Assembly: GCA_033961575.1 (NCBI GenBank)
Contig: CM066736.1
Span: 81,926,852-81,990,851, forward strand
Length of the DNA stretch: 64,000 bases
Source of the DNA: Aselliscus stoliczkanus
Lineage: Eukaryota; Chordata; Mammalia; Chiroptera; Hipposideridae
Reading direction: 5' to 3'
Part shown: in pieces, positions 32,420-44,049 of the stretch
Layout: each line of letters begins with the position of its first letter
Numbering within the stretch: position 1 is the stretch's first letter
Made by a program: the position numbers and the translations under genes
The notes under the pieces: generated by a model
The model's input: the letters and a program-made list of their open reading frames with translations, nothing else
Told to the model about the DNA's origin: nothing
Database searches by the model: none

Positions 32420-33755
32420 TCCTAGTGTGCCTACAAAATAAATGGGCTATGAAATGTACAGCAAGTCAATTGAATCAGTTGTATTTTTGAATAAGATTAT
32501 GAAATATAAAAGACCTCTAAATTTAGGAAGCTAGTCACCTAAATTGAGCCTTTTCCTGTAGATTACTGATTCTGGGAATCACTGGCTCGCAAGGTAGTTG
32601 TCCATTCCCATCCCATGTCAGTGCTGAGGTTGGAAAGCAATAGGAATGTCTGCTGGTGGCCCAGGTTCCCCCTGCTGGCATTGCCAGGCAATGCACTAGC
32701 TGAGACTGTTCCTTCCATAGTGACTCCTGGAAGGGATTATACAAATCATACCATCCCACAAAGTTAGCAGGTGCTGGTAGTTGGTGTTCCCCAGTGTTTG
32801 TATAAAACTCTCTGGAAGAGCTGAAACTCAAATGCAGTCCAAGCTTAGGCTCATTTTCCTGGGCTTGCAAGATAGCGCCCTTTACAACTTTAATAAGTAT
32901 GTCCTCTTCATAATTATAAGAGGGGCACCTGCCTCCTACTCCTGTGTGCTACTTCTGGGCCAGGCATGCTTCCCTATGGGATGGCCAGGAGCAGGAGTAC
33001 TGGACCCTCCATTGTACTAACCCCCCTGCCCCCCAACCACCAGTAAATTTGGGGCTCCCAATGCACACCTTAGAGCTTGTATAAGCATTTTGCTCCACAC
33101 AGATACAACCAAAAAGTTAATACCATAGGTCCCTATTATCAGGAGTTGTACCTCAGTATATTGGATGCAACCTCAAGTTATTAAGGCAAACCCAAAAATA
33201 ATGATTTTTTTTTTTCTCATTCAGAATTCTCTAATCCTCTAATCCTTCAAAAATGTCTCTTTTTTTTTGTCTGAGAATCTAAGGGGTATGAAGATGTAAA
33301 CTTTTGATAAATATCAATAACTATGGAACAATATGTACCACTGATACTTCTTAGCTCATTGTCCGGCCCTGAGTCAGAAGCAAGCTTCTAGTCAAATGCC
33401 AAGGAAAGCTTAAATAGAGCCATAAGTAAACTTTCATTAATCCTAATAGATTTTTCCATGTGGCTGTAAAGTGGATGGCAATGGTCAGTAGTGTAATAGC
33501 CAAGTCCCTAACCCACCATTTTCAAAAGCATGTTGTTGGCCTAAGAAACTCCTCAGTCTGTAACCAGCTGACAAACACAATAGATAAAACACTTATTGGC
33601 AATAAGACAATCATTTGTCTTATGTGACACAAAGGGCCACAAATGTAAATAAAAGGGACAGAAAGTATTTTGAGTTGAAAAAGTTATGGGAAAAAAAAAT
33701 GAAAAAGAAAGGGTCAAGGCCTATTACTGAAGGTGATTTATAAAATGATTCTTAA
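32420..33755. other. No gene or confident repeat
   Basis: A minus-strand open frame of 111 codons at 32535-32870 lacks a known domain. The sequence looks single copy. Confidence 0.45.
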
Positions 33756-33902
33756 GGGCCAGCCGAGTGGCTCAGTTGGTTAAGAGCTCGCTCAAGAGTG
33801 CCAGCTGAGCTCTGAGCAACAGCAGTTTGATGCCCAGCCAGAGCTGAGCTGCCGTTGAGCTGCCAACAGGTGGCAGGATGGCCCAGCTAAAAAAATAAAA
33901 AA
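33756..33902 (+). mobile_element. tRNA-derived SINE, second head type
   Basis: The head GGGCCAGCCGAGTGGCTCAG, TTGGTTAAGAGCTCGCTCAA, GAGCTCTGAGCAACAG and a tail segment GAGCTGCCAACAGGTGGCAG are followed by poly(A). Direct repeats AAAATGATTCTTAA (33742-33755) and AAAATGATTCTTAG (33903-33916) are a clean target duplication. Head and GAGCTGCCAACAGGTGGCAG segment recur in the long composite copy at 40801. Confidence 0.93.
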
Positions 33903-34272
33903 AAAATGATTCTTAGGACACGAAAACAACCCTGGTTTTTAACCTTGAGGAATACTTTTTTGGGGGGTTGCTTTGCTTACAATATGAGAAACTATTTTCT
34001 TTCAACACCCAGGCTAAAAGGGGTCCGTGGAGGGGGAGGTGGGAGGGATGCAGAATCCAGACAGCTGGTGAGGCACGGATCAAAAATGAGCATTCTAAGG
34101 CTGATAAAGGGAGGCCTCTGGGAACAACCTACGAAAAGTATGACATTTTATTTGTCTTAAATTATTCATTTATGACACTCTCCTGACATGGGGGAGAAGA
34201 CGCACAGAGAGACGAGGGAGACGTGGGCACAATGGAGCATAACCAGAGTGAGGCTACCTCTGCCCTTCCAGC

Positions 34273-34297
34273 GTTTTTTTTTTTTTTTTTTTTTTTT
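34273..34297 (+). repeat. Poly(T) run
   Basis: About 25 T without a recognisable SINE or processed gene copy beside it. Confidence 0.8.
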
Positions 34298-34659
34298 AAT
34301 ATGCAAGCAGGGTTATTAGTGATACTTTCTCAGGGAAGAGAACTGGCCCAGCAGAGGTCAGGAGGTGGAGAACTGGGAGAGGGGAGGGAAACAGCAGGAG
34401 GTTGGGGGAGCTTGAGGGCCAGAGAGAAAACCCAGGTTTCTTACCTTGGAGAAAGAAGCTCTGACAAGGAATTTCCATTTCAAGTGTTTTCATAAACCCT
34501 CGAACAAAATGTGATTTCTGGCTGCCCCCATTCTCTCTTACAGTAGTTATTTCCTTCAGGAACAAGCACCTTTTAAATATTATTGTGCAGAGCAAGTTTA
34601 GACCACAGTGGGAGGTTTGAGCGCATCTTATGCGGGAATATTTATAAAGGAGAAGTCAG

Positions 34660-35110
34660 TAGCAGGGGATTTAGATTTAGGAGAGCTGGGTTCAAGTTTC
34701 CTGTCTCCCCCCTCCTGAGAGCTAGGTGACTGGAGTGGGTGGCTTTGACTTGACTGCACGGTAGGATATTATGAGAAAGAGTCCTATAAAGCTTGATATT
34801 GAATGCTGCAGAGATATCATCAAATACAGTTTGCAGTATCACTGTCTCCTTTATAGATACTCATGGAAGAAATTTCTCTTACAACTTGGTCTGAACAGAA
34901 TAGGAAATTGTATCAAAGACTCCCAGTGGCTGAAAGCAAGGCCTCAGGCAAATTTGGCCTTGGACAATTCTGAGGCTTAATTTTTCTCCTCCTGATATGA
35001 GCATGCTAATTCTGACACAGGATTGCTGTGAAGAACAAATGAGATGGTGTTATATGCGATGCTTAACAGTGTCTGGTAGAGAGTAGCCACACCACAACTA
35101 ATAGCTGGAA
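34660..35110 (+). repeat. MIR SINE, two sense pieces
   Basis: GATTTAGGAGAGCTGGGTTC (34675) starts one piece. CTCAGGCAAATTTGGCCTTG, GGATTGCTGTGAAGAACAAA and TTAACAGTGTCTGGTAGAGA (34940-35090) form the other. Unrelated sequence of about 180 bases lies between them. Confidence 0.65.
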
Positions 35111-35119
35111 TGGTACTAG

Positions 35120-35715
35120 TTATTCTTATTCAGCTCTAATTTATTACAGAGTAAGGATAGGAAGTCAAGTTAGCAAAGGGAAAAGGGGCATGGAGTGAAG
35201 TCTGGGGAAACCCGATACAAGCTTCCAAGAGTCCTCTCTCAATGGAATCACACAGGACACTATTTCTCCAACAATGAGTTGTGACAAGTGAAATGCTGTC
35301 TGTCTGGGAAGCTCCTGAAAGATTCAGTGCCCAAGGTTTGCACTAGGGGCTGGTTATGTAGGTACTCTGTCTAGCATGTATCTGAATTCCAGATGCCCAG
35401 AAGGAAAGCAAGTGTTTAGCATGAACCACATTTTTTATACAGTTTAGGCGCAATGAGCCACTCACAGTCTGGCTCCTGAAACTCGTTTCCAGCAGCCAGC
35501 CAGGGGCCAACCTTGGCAAGCAAACCTTGCTAAGGATTTAGTCTCAGGCCTGTTCTGTTCACTTTTTTGACCAAATCTCCACTAAAATTTGTTTATAATT
35601 TAATGAATGCGTGTTGGGTACTGGATTTCTTCCTAGTTCATCTTTATTTTTATGTTGTTTTTATTTCCTCATTGTCTTTACTTTTGTCTCTCCTTTTGCA
35701 TGTATCTCCAAGCTA
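35120..35715. other. No gene or confident repeat
   Basis: Single-copy-looking sequence. Confidence 0.4.
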
Positions 35716-35718
<3 letters not shown>

Positions 35719-35766
<48 letters not shown>

Positions 35767-35778
35767 TATACATACATA
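35719..35778 (+). repeat. (TA)n-(CA)n microsatellite
   Basis: About eighteen TA units pass into ACACACACACATATACATAC. Confidence 0.9.
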
Positions 35779-36169
35779 TATTTTAAATAGTAGGTTCATA
35801 ACAAGTGTCTGTTGGATGAGTATATGGAATAAAACTATACTGTATTAAATAATATTCAGGTATGTGACATTGGGCCATTCATAACTCCCATTTATCTGTT
35901 ATATATATTCAGGACTAGAAAATCTCTTTCAGAGGACAATACTAATAAGTGATGATCATGCTTATTATTATTTTTTCCCTTTTTTAAGAATTCATGTGGT
36001 TATTTTGAATATCAAATTAAATAATAAAACTAAAAATATGTTCAGATTTTACATCCATAAACACGAGCTATTGTAATTATTTGTAATATAGTGATCTTGG
36101 GAGTGTCACCTAAAAAAGCAGAGTAACTGATCTTCCAGCTAATGAATGAGGGATGGCTGCACCCGAAAG

Positions 36170-36410
36170 TTAGAGGAACTAAGGTTCAGTTCAGGAGATG
36201 TAGGCTCACAGACCAGTCCTTCCGCTTACTCTCTGGGTTATCTAGGGAGTTTCTTGACTTCTCTTCAGTGTCTCAGTTTTCTTATCTGAAAAATGGGGAT
36301 AATAATATTTGTCTAGTAGGGTTTTTATAAGGGATGAATGAAATGATACTTATAAAAGCCTTAGCTCAGTATACAATATATATGAAGAACTCAACATATA
36401 TGCTATTTTT
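36170..36410 (+). repeat. MIR SINE, nearly full length
   Basis: GTTCAGTTCAGGAGATG, CCGCTTACTCTCTGGGTTAT, TCAGTTTTCTTATCTGAAAA, TGGGGATAATAATATTTGTC and AAAGCCTTAGCTCAGTATAC form a complete sense MIR. Confidence 0.88.
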
Positions 36411-36654
36411 ATGCTATATCTGCCTTGGTCATTCACGTTAACTATTAGTTCTTAAGCAATTCACCTGTATGCTCCAGGTCCGAATAGCCCATCTGAAGTA
36501 TCCACATGAGGTGAGCTCGCAGGTTCCTTCTGGCTCATACATGCAAAGGAATCTAACTGAGATTTCAGACAATGGCCCTCCTCTCTCTGGGGGCATTTGC
36601 AGCATTGTTCTAGAACCAGGACACTGCAGGGTTTAACAGGCAGGGTAGGCTCAA

Positions 36655-36850
36655 CAATCTCACTGTCCAAGGTTGAATCCTGGCACCACTCTGCACTTGG
36701 CTGGTTTGGTTCATCTCACTAAACCCTGTGTTCCAGTCTATAAGGGGAGGATGATTCCTCATGGAACTGGCCCAAGTTTAAGTGAGAAAATGCACATGTT
36801 TTAGATACTCATCTAGTACCTGGATGATGATAAATGCTGGTTGATTTTGA
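36655..36850 (+). repeat. MIR SINE
   Basis: GGTTGAATCCTGGCACCACT, CTAAACCCTGTGTTCCAGTC and TCATCTAGTACCTGGATGAT follow the sense MIR order. Confidence 0.7.
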
Positions 36851-36859
36851 TATTATCTT

Positions 36860-37380
36860 TTCCTACTAAAACACTTTGAGAATTTATTGTAAGATATCAT
36901 CTCATGACTTTTAGAAATATGCACTCTCTTTTCAAAATAAGAGTGCCTCCTTACCCTCAAATAGGGATAATCTAACAAAGTTTTGTCTTATTAAATTGCT
37001 TTTCAGGGTAAATTTTTAACAAAAACAAAAACACAAGCATAGATCAATGAAAGATTTCTTATGGCAGATAAAGATGTCAAAACACATCCTATCATGCTGA
37101 TATAACTTCAAGGAGTTAACAGTTGTATTTCATTTTGTTGCCCAGATACCTATTTATAATTAGAGCAGAAATTTCATGAACATTAAAAATTAGTTTTTCT
37201 TTCAAAACTTCCCGAATTCCAACATTGGCTCAAGAGGCAAACCCCTTAAGCCCTCATCTCTGGGTCCCATCTCACATTCACAGCAGCCTTTAATCAGTCT
37301 TCCACCAAACATGGTCCTAACTCAGTTATTATTCCCATTGACCTCAGGTAGAATAACTGGCTGTTGTAAAAGTTGGACAT
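36860..37380. other. No gene or confident repeat
   Basis: AT-rich then mixed sequence, with nothing recognised. Confidence 0.4.
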
Positions 37381-37384
37381 CGAC

Positions 37385-37545
37385 ATCTCCACCACTTAGT
37401 AATCCTAAAATAGTTCTCAACCTCCCAGCCTCAGTGGCCTTGTTTGTGAAAGGGAGGTAGTTATATCACCAGTCTCTAAGGCTTCATTTTAGAACTGAGT
37501 CCAATAGTAGTATAAATGTGTGCTATAAATACTCTGTGTACAACC
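37385..37545 (+). repeat. MIR SINE
   Basis: CTCCACCACTTAGTAATCCT, AGCCTCAGTGGCCTTGTTTG and TGAAAGGGAGGTAGTTATAT resemble the MIR core. Confidence 0.65.
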
Positions 37546-37785
37546 TCTGTTGATCTATGTATGACTAATAATTCTAATCAAAAATTATTTAACAGACTTC
37601 AATGTTTTGATGACATCCCTAGTATAGCAATTGCACACAATCCACTGAAGATATTTTGCATATGGAATCACAATAGAAGATAAAGTCTCCTTTCTTGGGT
37701 TTATCTTATCTCTAGAAGGCTGTGAACACTTGAGGATTATGCCTGTCTTTCATTTCTGCATCCCCACGGAATCCTCCTTGAACAG

Positions 37786-37953
37786 TGTTGTGGACTTAAC
37801 TGTGTCTCCCCCAAATTCATATGTTGAGGCCCTAACCCCCAATGTGACTATATTTGGAGACAGGGTCTTTAGGAGGTAATTAAGGGTAAATGAGACCATA
37901 AGGATGAGGCCCTAACCCAATAGGGATGGTGGCTTTATATAAGAAGAGGAAGA

Positions 37954-38016
<63 letters not shown>

Positions 38017-38261
38017 GTCTGTCTTTCTTTGTCTCTTTCTCTTCTCTTCTCTTCTCTCTCACTCTCCCACACACATACTCATGTGAAGACAATGGAGCTA
38101 TCTTCAAGCTAGGAAGAGATTTCTCACCAGAAACCAACTCTGATGGACTTGTATCTGGGACTTCTGGGCTCCATAACTATGAGATAATAAATGTCTATTG
38201 TTTGAGCCACCCAGTCTATACTATTTTATTTTTCCAGCCCAAGATGATTAGGATGAACACA
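37786..38261 (+). mobile_element. MLT1-type MaLR LTR with (TC)n expansion
   Basis: TGTTGTGGACTTAACTGTGT, AATTCATATGTTGAGGCCCT, CCAATGTGACTATATTTGGA, AGGAGGTAATTAAGGGTAAA and GGCCCTAACCCAATAGGGAT match the MLT1A/B start. The end has GAAACCAACTCTGATGG, GAGATAATAAATGTCTATTG and GAGCCACCCAGTCTATACTA. A TC-rich tract at 37957-38065 has replaced or expanded the part after AAGAAGAGGAAGAGA. It is a solo LTR. Confidence 0.9.
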
Positions 38262-38399
38262 TTAGGTAAGAGATAAGTAAATACATGGTCAGTGGAGGAT
38301 GGAGCCAGGTCTGAGATGAAGATAAGAGTTTCCAGCAAGGTAACACTGTGCAATGCTCTTAGTATCCAAGATTCAGGCAATCATTCAGAAGTCGTCACT

Positions 38400-38590
38400 G
38401 CCACAATAGCTTCTACTGCTGAATGCTTCATAAATCCAAACCCTATATCAAATGTTTTATATGCATAATCTCCTTAAATCCTCTATGTAATATTTAAAGT
38501 TACTTAACATAGAACCTGTTTATAGAAGAGGAACAGTGACTCAGAAGCATTCTACAATATGTCCTGCCTACTGCCACACAGTAAATACCA
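38400..38590 (-). repeat. MIR SINE, antisense
   Basis: ATGCATAATCTCCTTAAATC, GAAGAGGAACAGTGACTCAG and CCTACTGCCACACAGTAAAT fit the reversed MIR. Confidence 0.75.
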
Positions 38591-38605
38591 AGAAAAGGCG
38601 TTAGT

Positions 38606-38999
38606 GGCCAGCCAGGTAGCGCATTGGTTAAGAGTTAGCTTGAGACACCAGCTGTGAGCAGCAGGGCCTCAGTTCAGATCCCACATGCAGATCAGTGATG
38701 CTGCATCCTTTACAGCTAAGATGGTAAACAACAGCTCAACCTGGAGCTGGGCTGCCATGAGTTGCTGGTGACAGCATAGGCTGCAGCCCCTGCTGCAGTG
38801 AGCTGCTATGAGCTACCGTGAGTGGCCAGTGTGAACAGCTGTCCAATGGCGGTGAGTGACTGCCTCACCCAGGAAGAGCGCAATGATAATACCAACATGG
38901 GCCAGTGAAGCAATGTCTTCCACTACTAGACTGAAGAACAAAAGGACAGCAACTTGTCTGTTCCCCTCCCCTAATTCCCCAGTAAAATCTTAAAAAAGA
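38606..38999 (+). mobile_element. Long composite tRNA-derived SINE, second copy
   Basis: Same layout as the copy at 18387: head GGCCAGCCAGGTAGCGCATT, AAGATGGTAAACAACAGCTC, CTGGAGCTGGGCTGCCATGA, GCTGCAGCCCCTGCTGCAGT, CTGCCTCACCCAGGAAGAG, GACTGAAGAACAAAAGGACA and an end CCAGTAAAATCTTAAAAAAG. GTTAGT at 38600-38605 and 39004-39009, within longer similar flanks, is the target duplication. It lacks the internal GAGTGTCYGGCAGCCAG duplication of the other copy. Confidence 0.9.
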
Positions 39000-39009
39000 A
39001 AGAGTTAGT

Positions 39010-40060
39010 CTGTCTCCAAGACCTTGCCCTTAATCATTATGCAAGCTAGCTCTCATAGAACAATCAAAACATCATCATCACCATTATTACCAGTATCATC
39101 ATTTTGTAGCCTCCTTATGATTAATAACAGTCAAAATACAGATGTTTTTGCCTTCCCCACTGTCCTCATGGAGGTTATTAAGTGGGAATTATCTTTTTCT
39201 CCCATTGCTAGATGAAAATTAGCGGGTCCCATGATATTCCGCTCACAATACAATATTACGAAGTCATAAAGTCATGTTAAGTTACACAGTGTCAATAAGT
39301 TTAGTGTACGATGTTTAATAAAATGCAGCATTAAATCACATCTGAAACTTCCTTTAGGTGGAGGAAGTCTGCAGTTGGAAGTAGTGATAAGGCTGGCTTC
39401 TTTATTTCACCACCCAGTATCTGGCCAGTTTCTCACAACCCAGGGTGATGGAGAGAAGTTTTACTTCAATTCCTGATTTCTTAAATTGGCTTCATACTGT
39501 TCATACTGGCAGATATTTACAAATGATACTTTCTGTCATGAAGACTTTGGTGATTCTTCAGTGATTCCCATTCCTGAGTATATTTTTCCTGCGGTTCCTT
39601 TGATTTAGGTAAAAGCATTCCTCCTCTTCCTGATGGTCATTTGGGACTTTTAAACTCAACACTGTTAAGCGATGTTCAGTGTCTAGAGGCCAAAGTCTCT
39701 TCTGCCTTCTGTGTGATCCTATTAGATAGATCTCAGGACAACCCTCCTCTGTGACCCACATCTAGACTGTAGGAAACATTTGCACCTCCTTTTCCTTGAC
39801 CACTTTTGGGCTCCCGGAGGAAGCACAACGCAGCAGTATTCTGTATTCGTACTAAAGCAGAGACTCAGCCAGGTTCTAGCCCATTAGATGTGCCAGGCAG
39901 GATTCAGGTCCCAATTCAGGGACACACAGAGCATGGTCTTGAGTCTGTCTGCCTGTCAATCAATTCTCTAAACTTGAGGCAAAGGAAATGGACCCCCACC
40001 ACCACCACTCTCCCATACACATACTAAATCCCAGTTCAATTCTCTTTTTATACCCTTTTT
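39010..40060. other. No gene or confident repeat
   Basis: A CATCATCATCACCATTATTA stretch lies at 39071 and a CACCACCACCA run at 39998. Otherwise it looks single copy. Confidence 0.45.
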
Positions 40061-40064
40061 CTTT

Positions 40065-40763
40065 TTATTTAAAGTTTTACAATCAGCTTTATTGAAGTAT
40101 CATTTATGTACAGTACAAATCACCCATTTTCAGTATATAATTCCATGAGTTTTGAGAAATGTATTCTGTTTTGTAACAATCACCAATCATAATAAAGTCT
40201 GTTTCTGTCAACCCCAAAAGTTCCTTCATGCCCCTTTTGATCTCAATGCCATCCTACCCCTGGCTCCTGGCAACCATCCATCTGCTTTTTATCTGTATGA
40301 TTTTGCCTTTTCTAAAATTTTATACAGTTAGAATCATATAGTATGTAATCTTTTGGTCACTTTCACTTAGCATAATGCTTTTGAGACTGATGCCCATTGT
40401 TAACTTATATCGATACATCCTTTCTTTTTTATTGCTGAATAATACTCTAGTATATGAGTATGTACACACCCCATTCTGTTTACTTAACCAGTTAATGGCC
40501 ATTTGGGTTGTGTCCAGTTTGGGCCTATCATGAGTAAAGTTCTTGTAACCACTCAGTATAACTGTGCGAACATATGTTTTCAGTTCTCTTGAGTAAGTGC
40601 ATAAGAGTGGGATTTCTGGATCATATGATAAGTATACAGTGATTTTTATTTTTTAAAACTGCCAAACTGTTTTCCAAACTGGCTGTACCACTTCATTCTC
40701 AGTAGCAATGGGAGAATTTCAGTTGCTCAATGTTCTCACTATTCCTTGGTATTATCAGTCTTT
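40065..40763 (-). repeat. L1 (L1M-age) 3' region, antisense
   Basis: AATCAGCTTTATTGAAGTAT, CCTGGCTCCTGGCAACCATC, GGTCACTTTCACTTAGCATA, TTTTTTATTGCTGAATAATA and GTTTTCCAAACTGGCTGTAC are the reversed 3' end of an old placental L1. It is truncated at the next L1 fragment. Confidence 0.85.
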
Positions 40764-41344
40764 TTAAAAAAAGATTTGTGTTAAAATATAGCTAACATAG
40801 AGCCGGCCAAGTGGCTCAGTTGGTTAAGAATTTGCTTAAGAGAGGAGCTCTGAGCAACAGGGTCGCTGGTTTGATTCCTACATGGGCCAGTGAGCTTTGC
40901 CCAAGCTGCGAGCTAAGCTGCCAACAGGTGGCAGAATAGCTCAGCTGATGAGAACATGTGCTCCTAATGACAAAATTGCCGGTTCAGTGGTGGGTTATAC
41001 CCACCCACAGCTGGGATTGAACTCGGCATCTTGAGCTGAGCTGCCGCCTGGATGGCTCAGTGGATAGAGCATGCGCTCTTAACAGCAAGGTTGCCAGTTC
41101 AACTCCCACATGTGTAAAAAATAAAAATAAAATATATATGTTTTCGATGTACAACATAGTTGTTCAGCAATACCCTACACATAGTTATTACTATATTATT
41201 GATTATATTCCCTATACTAAAGTGATCACCATGATAAGTCCAGCAACCATCTGACACTGCACCATGCTATACCAATGTTATTGATATATTCTCTATGCTG
41301 TATATTATATCCCCAAGACTTATTTGTTTTATACCTGGAACTTT
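40764..41344 (-). repeat. L1 3' UTR, antisense, split by a composite SINE
   Basis: TGTTAAAATATAGCTAACAT before, and GATGTACAACATAGTTGTTC, GTGATCACCATGATAAGTCC and TATCCCCAAGACTTATTTGT after, are one L1 3' UTR interrupted by the SINE at 40801-41136. Confidence 0.8.
40801..41136 (+). mobile_element. Composite SINE with three tRNA-like modules
   Basis: Module 1 (40801-40895) has the head AGCCGGCCAAGTGGCTCAGT, GGTTAAGAATTTGCTTAAGA and a B-box-like GGTTTGATTCC. Module 2 (about 40925-41000) has GAATAGCTCAGCTGATGAGA, an anticodon-loop-like CTCCTAA and GCCGGTTCAGTGG. Module 3 (41045-41112) has GGATGGCTCAGTGGATAGAG, CTCTTAA as in a tRNA-Lys loop, and GCCAGTTCAACTCCCACATG. Linkers share GAGCTGCC/GCTAAGCTGCCAACAGGTGG with the short SINE at 33756. 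It ends in an A-rich tail. It sits inside an L1 3' UTR. Confidence 0.85.
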
Positions 41345-41358
41345 AAAACCTCTTATTC

Positions 41359-44049
41359 TTTTTTTATCTTTTAATTTTCTAAAGTACAGTTGACATTCAA
41401 TATTATTTTATATTAGTTTCCAGCACATAGCATAGCAGTTAGACATTTATATAATTTGCAAAGTGATCCCCCTGAGTAGTACCCACCTGGCACTATCCAC
41501 AGTTATTACCATATCATTGATTATATTATCTGTACTTTACAGCCCCATGACAATTTTGTAACTACCAATTTCTATTTCTTAAGCCCTTCACTTTTTTCAC
41601 GTTTTCCCCAACCCCCCTCCAATCTATCACCCTGATAGATCTAGTACCCATCTGACACTGTACAATTATTATAATATTGACTGTACTCCTTATGCTACAT
41701 CCCCATAACTACTATGTAACAACCAATGTGTACTTCTTAATCCCTTCCTCTTTTTACCCACCCCCAACCCTCCTCCCATCTGGTAACCATCAAAATGTTC
41801 TCTGTAACTCCAAGTTTCTTTCTGTTTGTTTATTTTGCTCTTTAGATTCCACTTATAAGTGAAACCATATGGCATTGTCTTTCACTGTTTGACTTATTCC
41901 ATTCAGCACAATACCCTCTAGATCCATCCACATTGTCGCAGATGGCAAGATTTCATTTTTTCTAATGGCTAATACTCCATTGGGATCTCCGTTGTAGGTA
42001 ACTAACTGCTTTTCTCTTGCTGCTTTTAAGGCTCTCTTTGACTTTAACCTTTGGCATTTTAATGATAGTGTGTCTTGGCTTTTGCCTTTTGGGTTCATCT
42101 TGTTTAGAACTCTCTGCACTTCCTGGGCTTGTGTGCTTATTTCCTTCAACAGGTTAGGGGAGTTTTCAGACAGTTTTTCTTCAAATAGGTTTTAATTCCT
42201 TGCTCTCTCTCTCTTCTCCTTCTGATCCCTTATGATATGAATGTTGGTACTGTTGATGTTGTCCCAGAGGCCCCTTAAACCATCCTCATTTATTTGGATT
42301 CTTTTTTTCCTTTTCCTGTTTTGATTGGGTATTTTCTGCTACCTTATCTTCTAAATTGCTGATTCAGTCAGCTGCTTCATGTAATTTACTGTTGATTCCC
42401 TGTAATGTATTCTTCATTTCCATTATTACATTCTTTATTTCTGCCTTTTTTTAAAATGTTTTCTATATCGATTTTTCTGTTTCCTGTCTCTTTGTTAAAG
42501 TTCTCTGTGAAATCATTAAGCATCCTTATAACCAGTGTTTGGAACTCTGTGTCTGGTACACTGCTTATCTCCATTTTATTCAATTCTTTTTCTGGAGCTT
42601 TGTTCTGGCCTTTTATTTGGGACACGTTTCTTTATCGCCTCATGTTGGCTGCCTCCCTGTGTTTGTTTCTATGTATTAGGTAGAGCTGCTATATCTCCCA
42701 GTCTTAGTAGAATGGCGTTATGTAGTAGATGTTCTTCAGGGCTCAGTGGTGCAGTCTTCCTGGTCATTTCAGCCACGCACTCCAAGTGTTTCCCTTGTGT
42801 GGGTCATGTGTGCCCTCCTCTTATAGCTAAGCCTTGGTTGCTATTTGCATATCAGTGGGAGGGATTGACCCTAGTGCTCATTGGTTGAGAGGACTGGCTG
42901 TGACTACAGTGGAAGAGTTGTGGTGCAGGGGATGATCCTACAGAGCAGAATCTGCCTCAACAGGTTTCTGGTGCCTGCCCAATCTGCCCCATGGATGTGT
43001 CGTCCTCGGCGGTGTCTGGGTGATGCTCCAGCTTATTTCAAAGTTAGCCACTGGGTGTGCCAGCCCCAAGGCAACCTGGGATGGGACCCCCTGGAAGTCA
43101 AGTTCAACCACAACCTGTGCCCCACCCAGAGCCACCCAGCAGGTGCTACAAAGCAATCTACATGTGGCCACCAACCATGCTATGTTTGAAAGTGCCTCAA
43201 GAGGCCAAGCCACAAATTGAGGCTGGCTGCCATTAATGCCAGACTTAGAGCTGCTCAGCCAGAGGTATGAGACACATTCAAGCAAGATGCTGTATGTCTA
43301 GGTTCCACAAATCTCTCAGAGATGCTAGGAAAGTCTGCATCATGAGCCAAGGCAGGAGTGTTTGTACAAAAAGCCACAGGAAGCAGCTTGGGGTACCCAA
43401 AATTTAGGTGGGGCAAGGTCTCAGGATCACCAGGGCATGATGAAAAAATAGTGTTAGCCAGCTTGATGGAGACTCATATATGGCAGCCACCTTTGGCCCC
43501 ACAAGTGGGGAAGTGGGGGGGCTCAACAAAAGAAGTAATGGCCTCTGCCAGCGCCTCTATCCAGGAAAAAGCTGCCCCTCAGCCCCCATCCTGTAGCCAG
43601 ACAACTCCATTCCCCACCATACATTGAGTAGTCTGGCACAGTTCCTTTAAAAGGAGCACCTGGGAGAGCAGCCACCCTCCGTCTCACTCAGCCATCATCT
43701 CTGCTGGTTTTCACAACCAGAAATTATGGGGACCTCTCTCCCTGGCACTGTAACCATGGTCTGGGAGAGCCTGGGACCCCTCACTCCTCTGGGGGGGGGA
43801 GTTCTGCAGCTGAGATAGCCCTCCCAATTTTTAGTGGTCACATGTGCGTATGGGACAAGCATATTCTGCATCTCCATCTTACCTATCAGTCTCAAGGTGG
43901 CTTCTTCTGCATGTCCTTAGTTGAAGGGCCTTGGTTCAGCAAGATTTCAGGAGATTCTCAATGATGGTTGTTTTGTAGTTTAGTTGTAATTGTAATGTGG
44001 TTGTGAGCGAAGGTAAGCACAGAGCTTACCTACTGTGCCATCTTGACTG
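41359..44049 (-). mobile_element. L1-derived element lacking ORF2 (HAL1-like or internally deleted)
   Basis: On the minus strand the element begins at 44049 with AGTCAAGATGGCACAGTAGG, the usual L1 5' start. It continues through about 1.4 kb of GC-richer 5' UTR, then a damaged ORF1 (42643 to about 41983), and passes directly into the L1 3' UTR (41982 to 41359) with a short poly(A). ORF2 is missing. Direct flanks AAAACCTCTTATTC (41345-41358) and AAACCTCCTGATATTC (44050-44065) look like one target duplication, so the whole 2.7 kb behaves as one insertion. The 5' end is complete, which is uncommon among L1 copies. Confidence 0.8.
41983..42643 (-). pseudogene. L1 ORF1 (RNA-binding protein) relic, C-terminally cut
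   Basis: The ATG at 42643 is followed by MRR, a stop and RNVSQIKGQNKAPEKELNKM, then EISSVPDTEFQTLVIRMLND and ENFNKETGNRKIDIENILKK, the N-terminus and coiled-coil start of ORF1p. After frameshifts the C-terminal domain appears: EISTQAQEVQRVLNKMNPKG, SQDTLSLKCQRLKSKR and ALKAAREKQLVTYNGDP. There the frame meets 3' UTR sequence at 41982, so about the last 70-80 residues are lost. Total preserved is about 220 codons against roughly 300-340 in an intact ORF1. Confidence 0.85.

Noticed and set aside
37880..38276. Frames encoding long Arg-Glu or Ser-Leu repeats
   Set aside because: They are translations of the (TC)n tract inside the MLT1 LTR.
42405..43285. Several open frames of 90-117 codons on both strands
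   Set aside because: They lie in the L1-derived element. The plus-strand frames are antisense to ORF1 and the 5' UTR, and the rest are in the 5' UTR.
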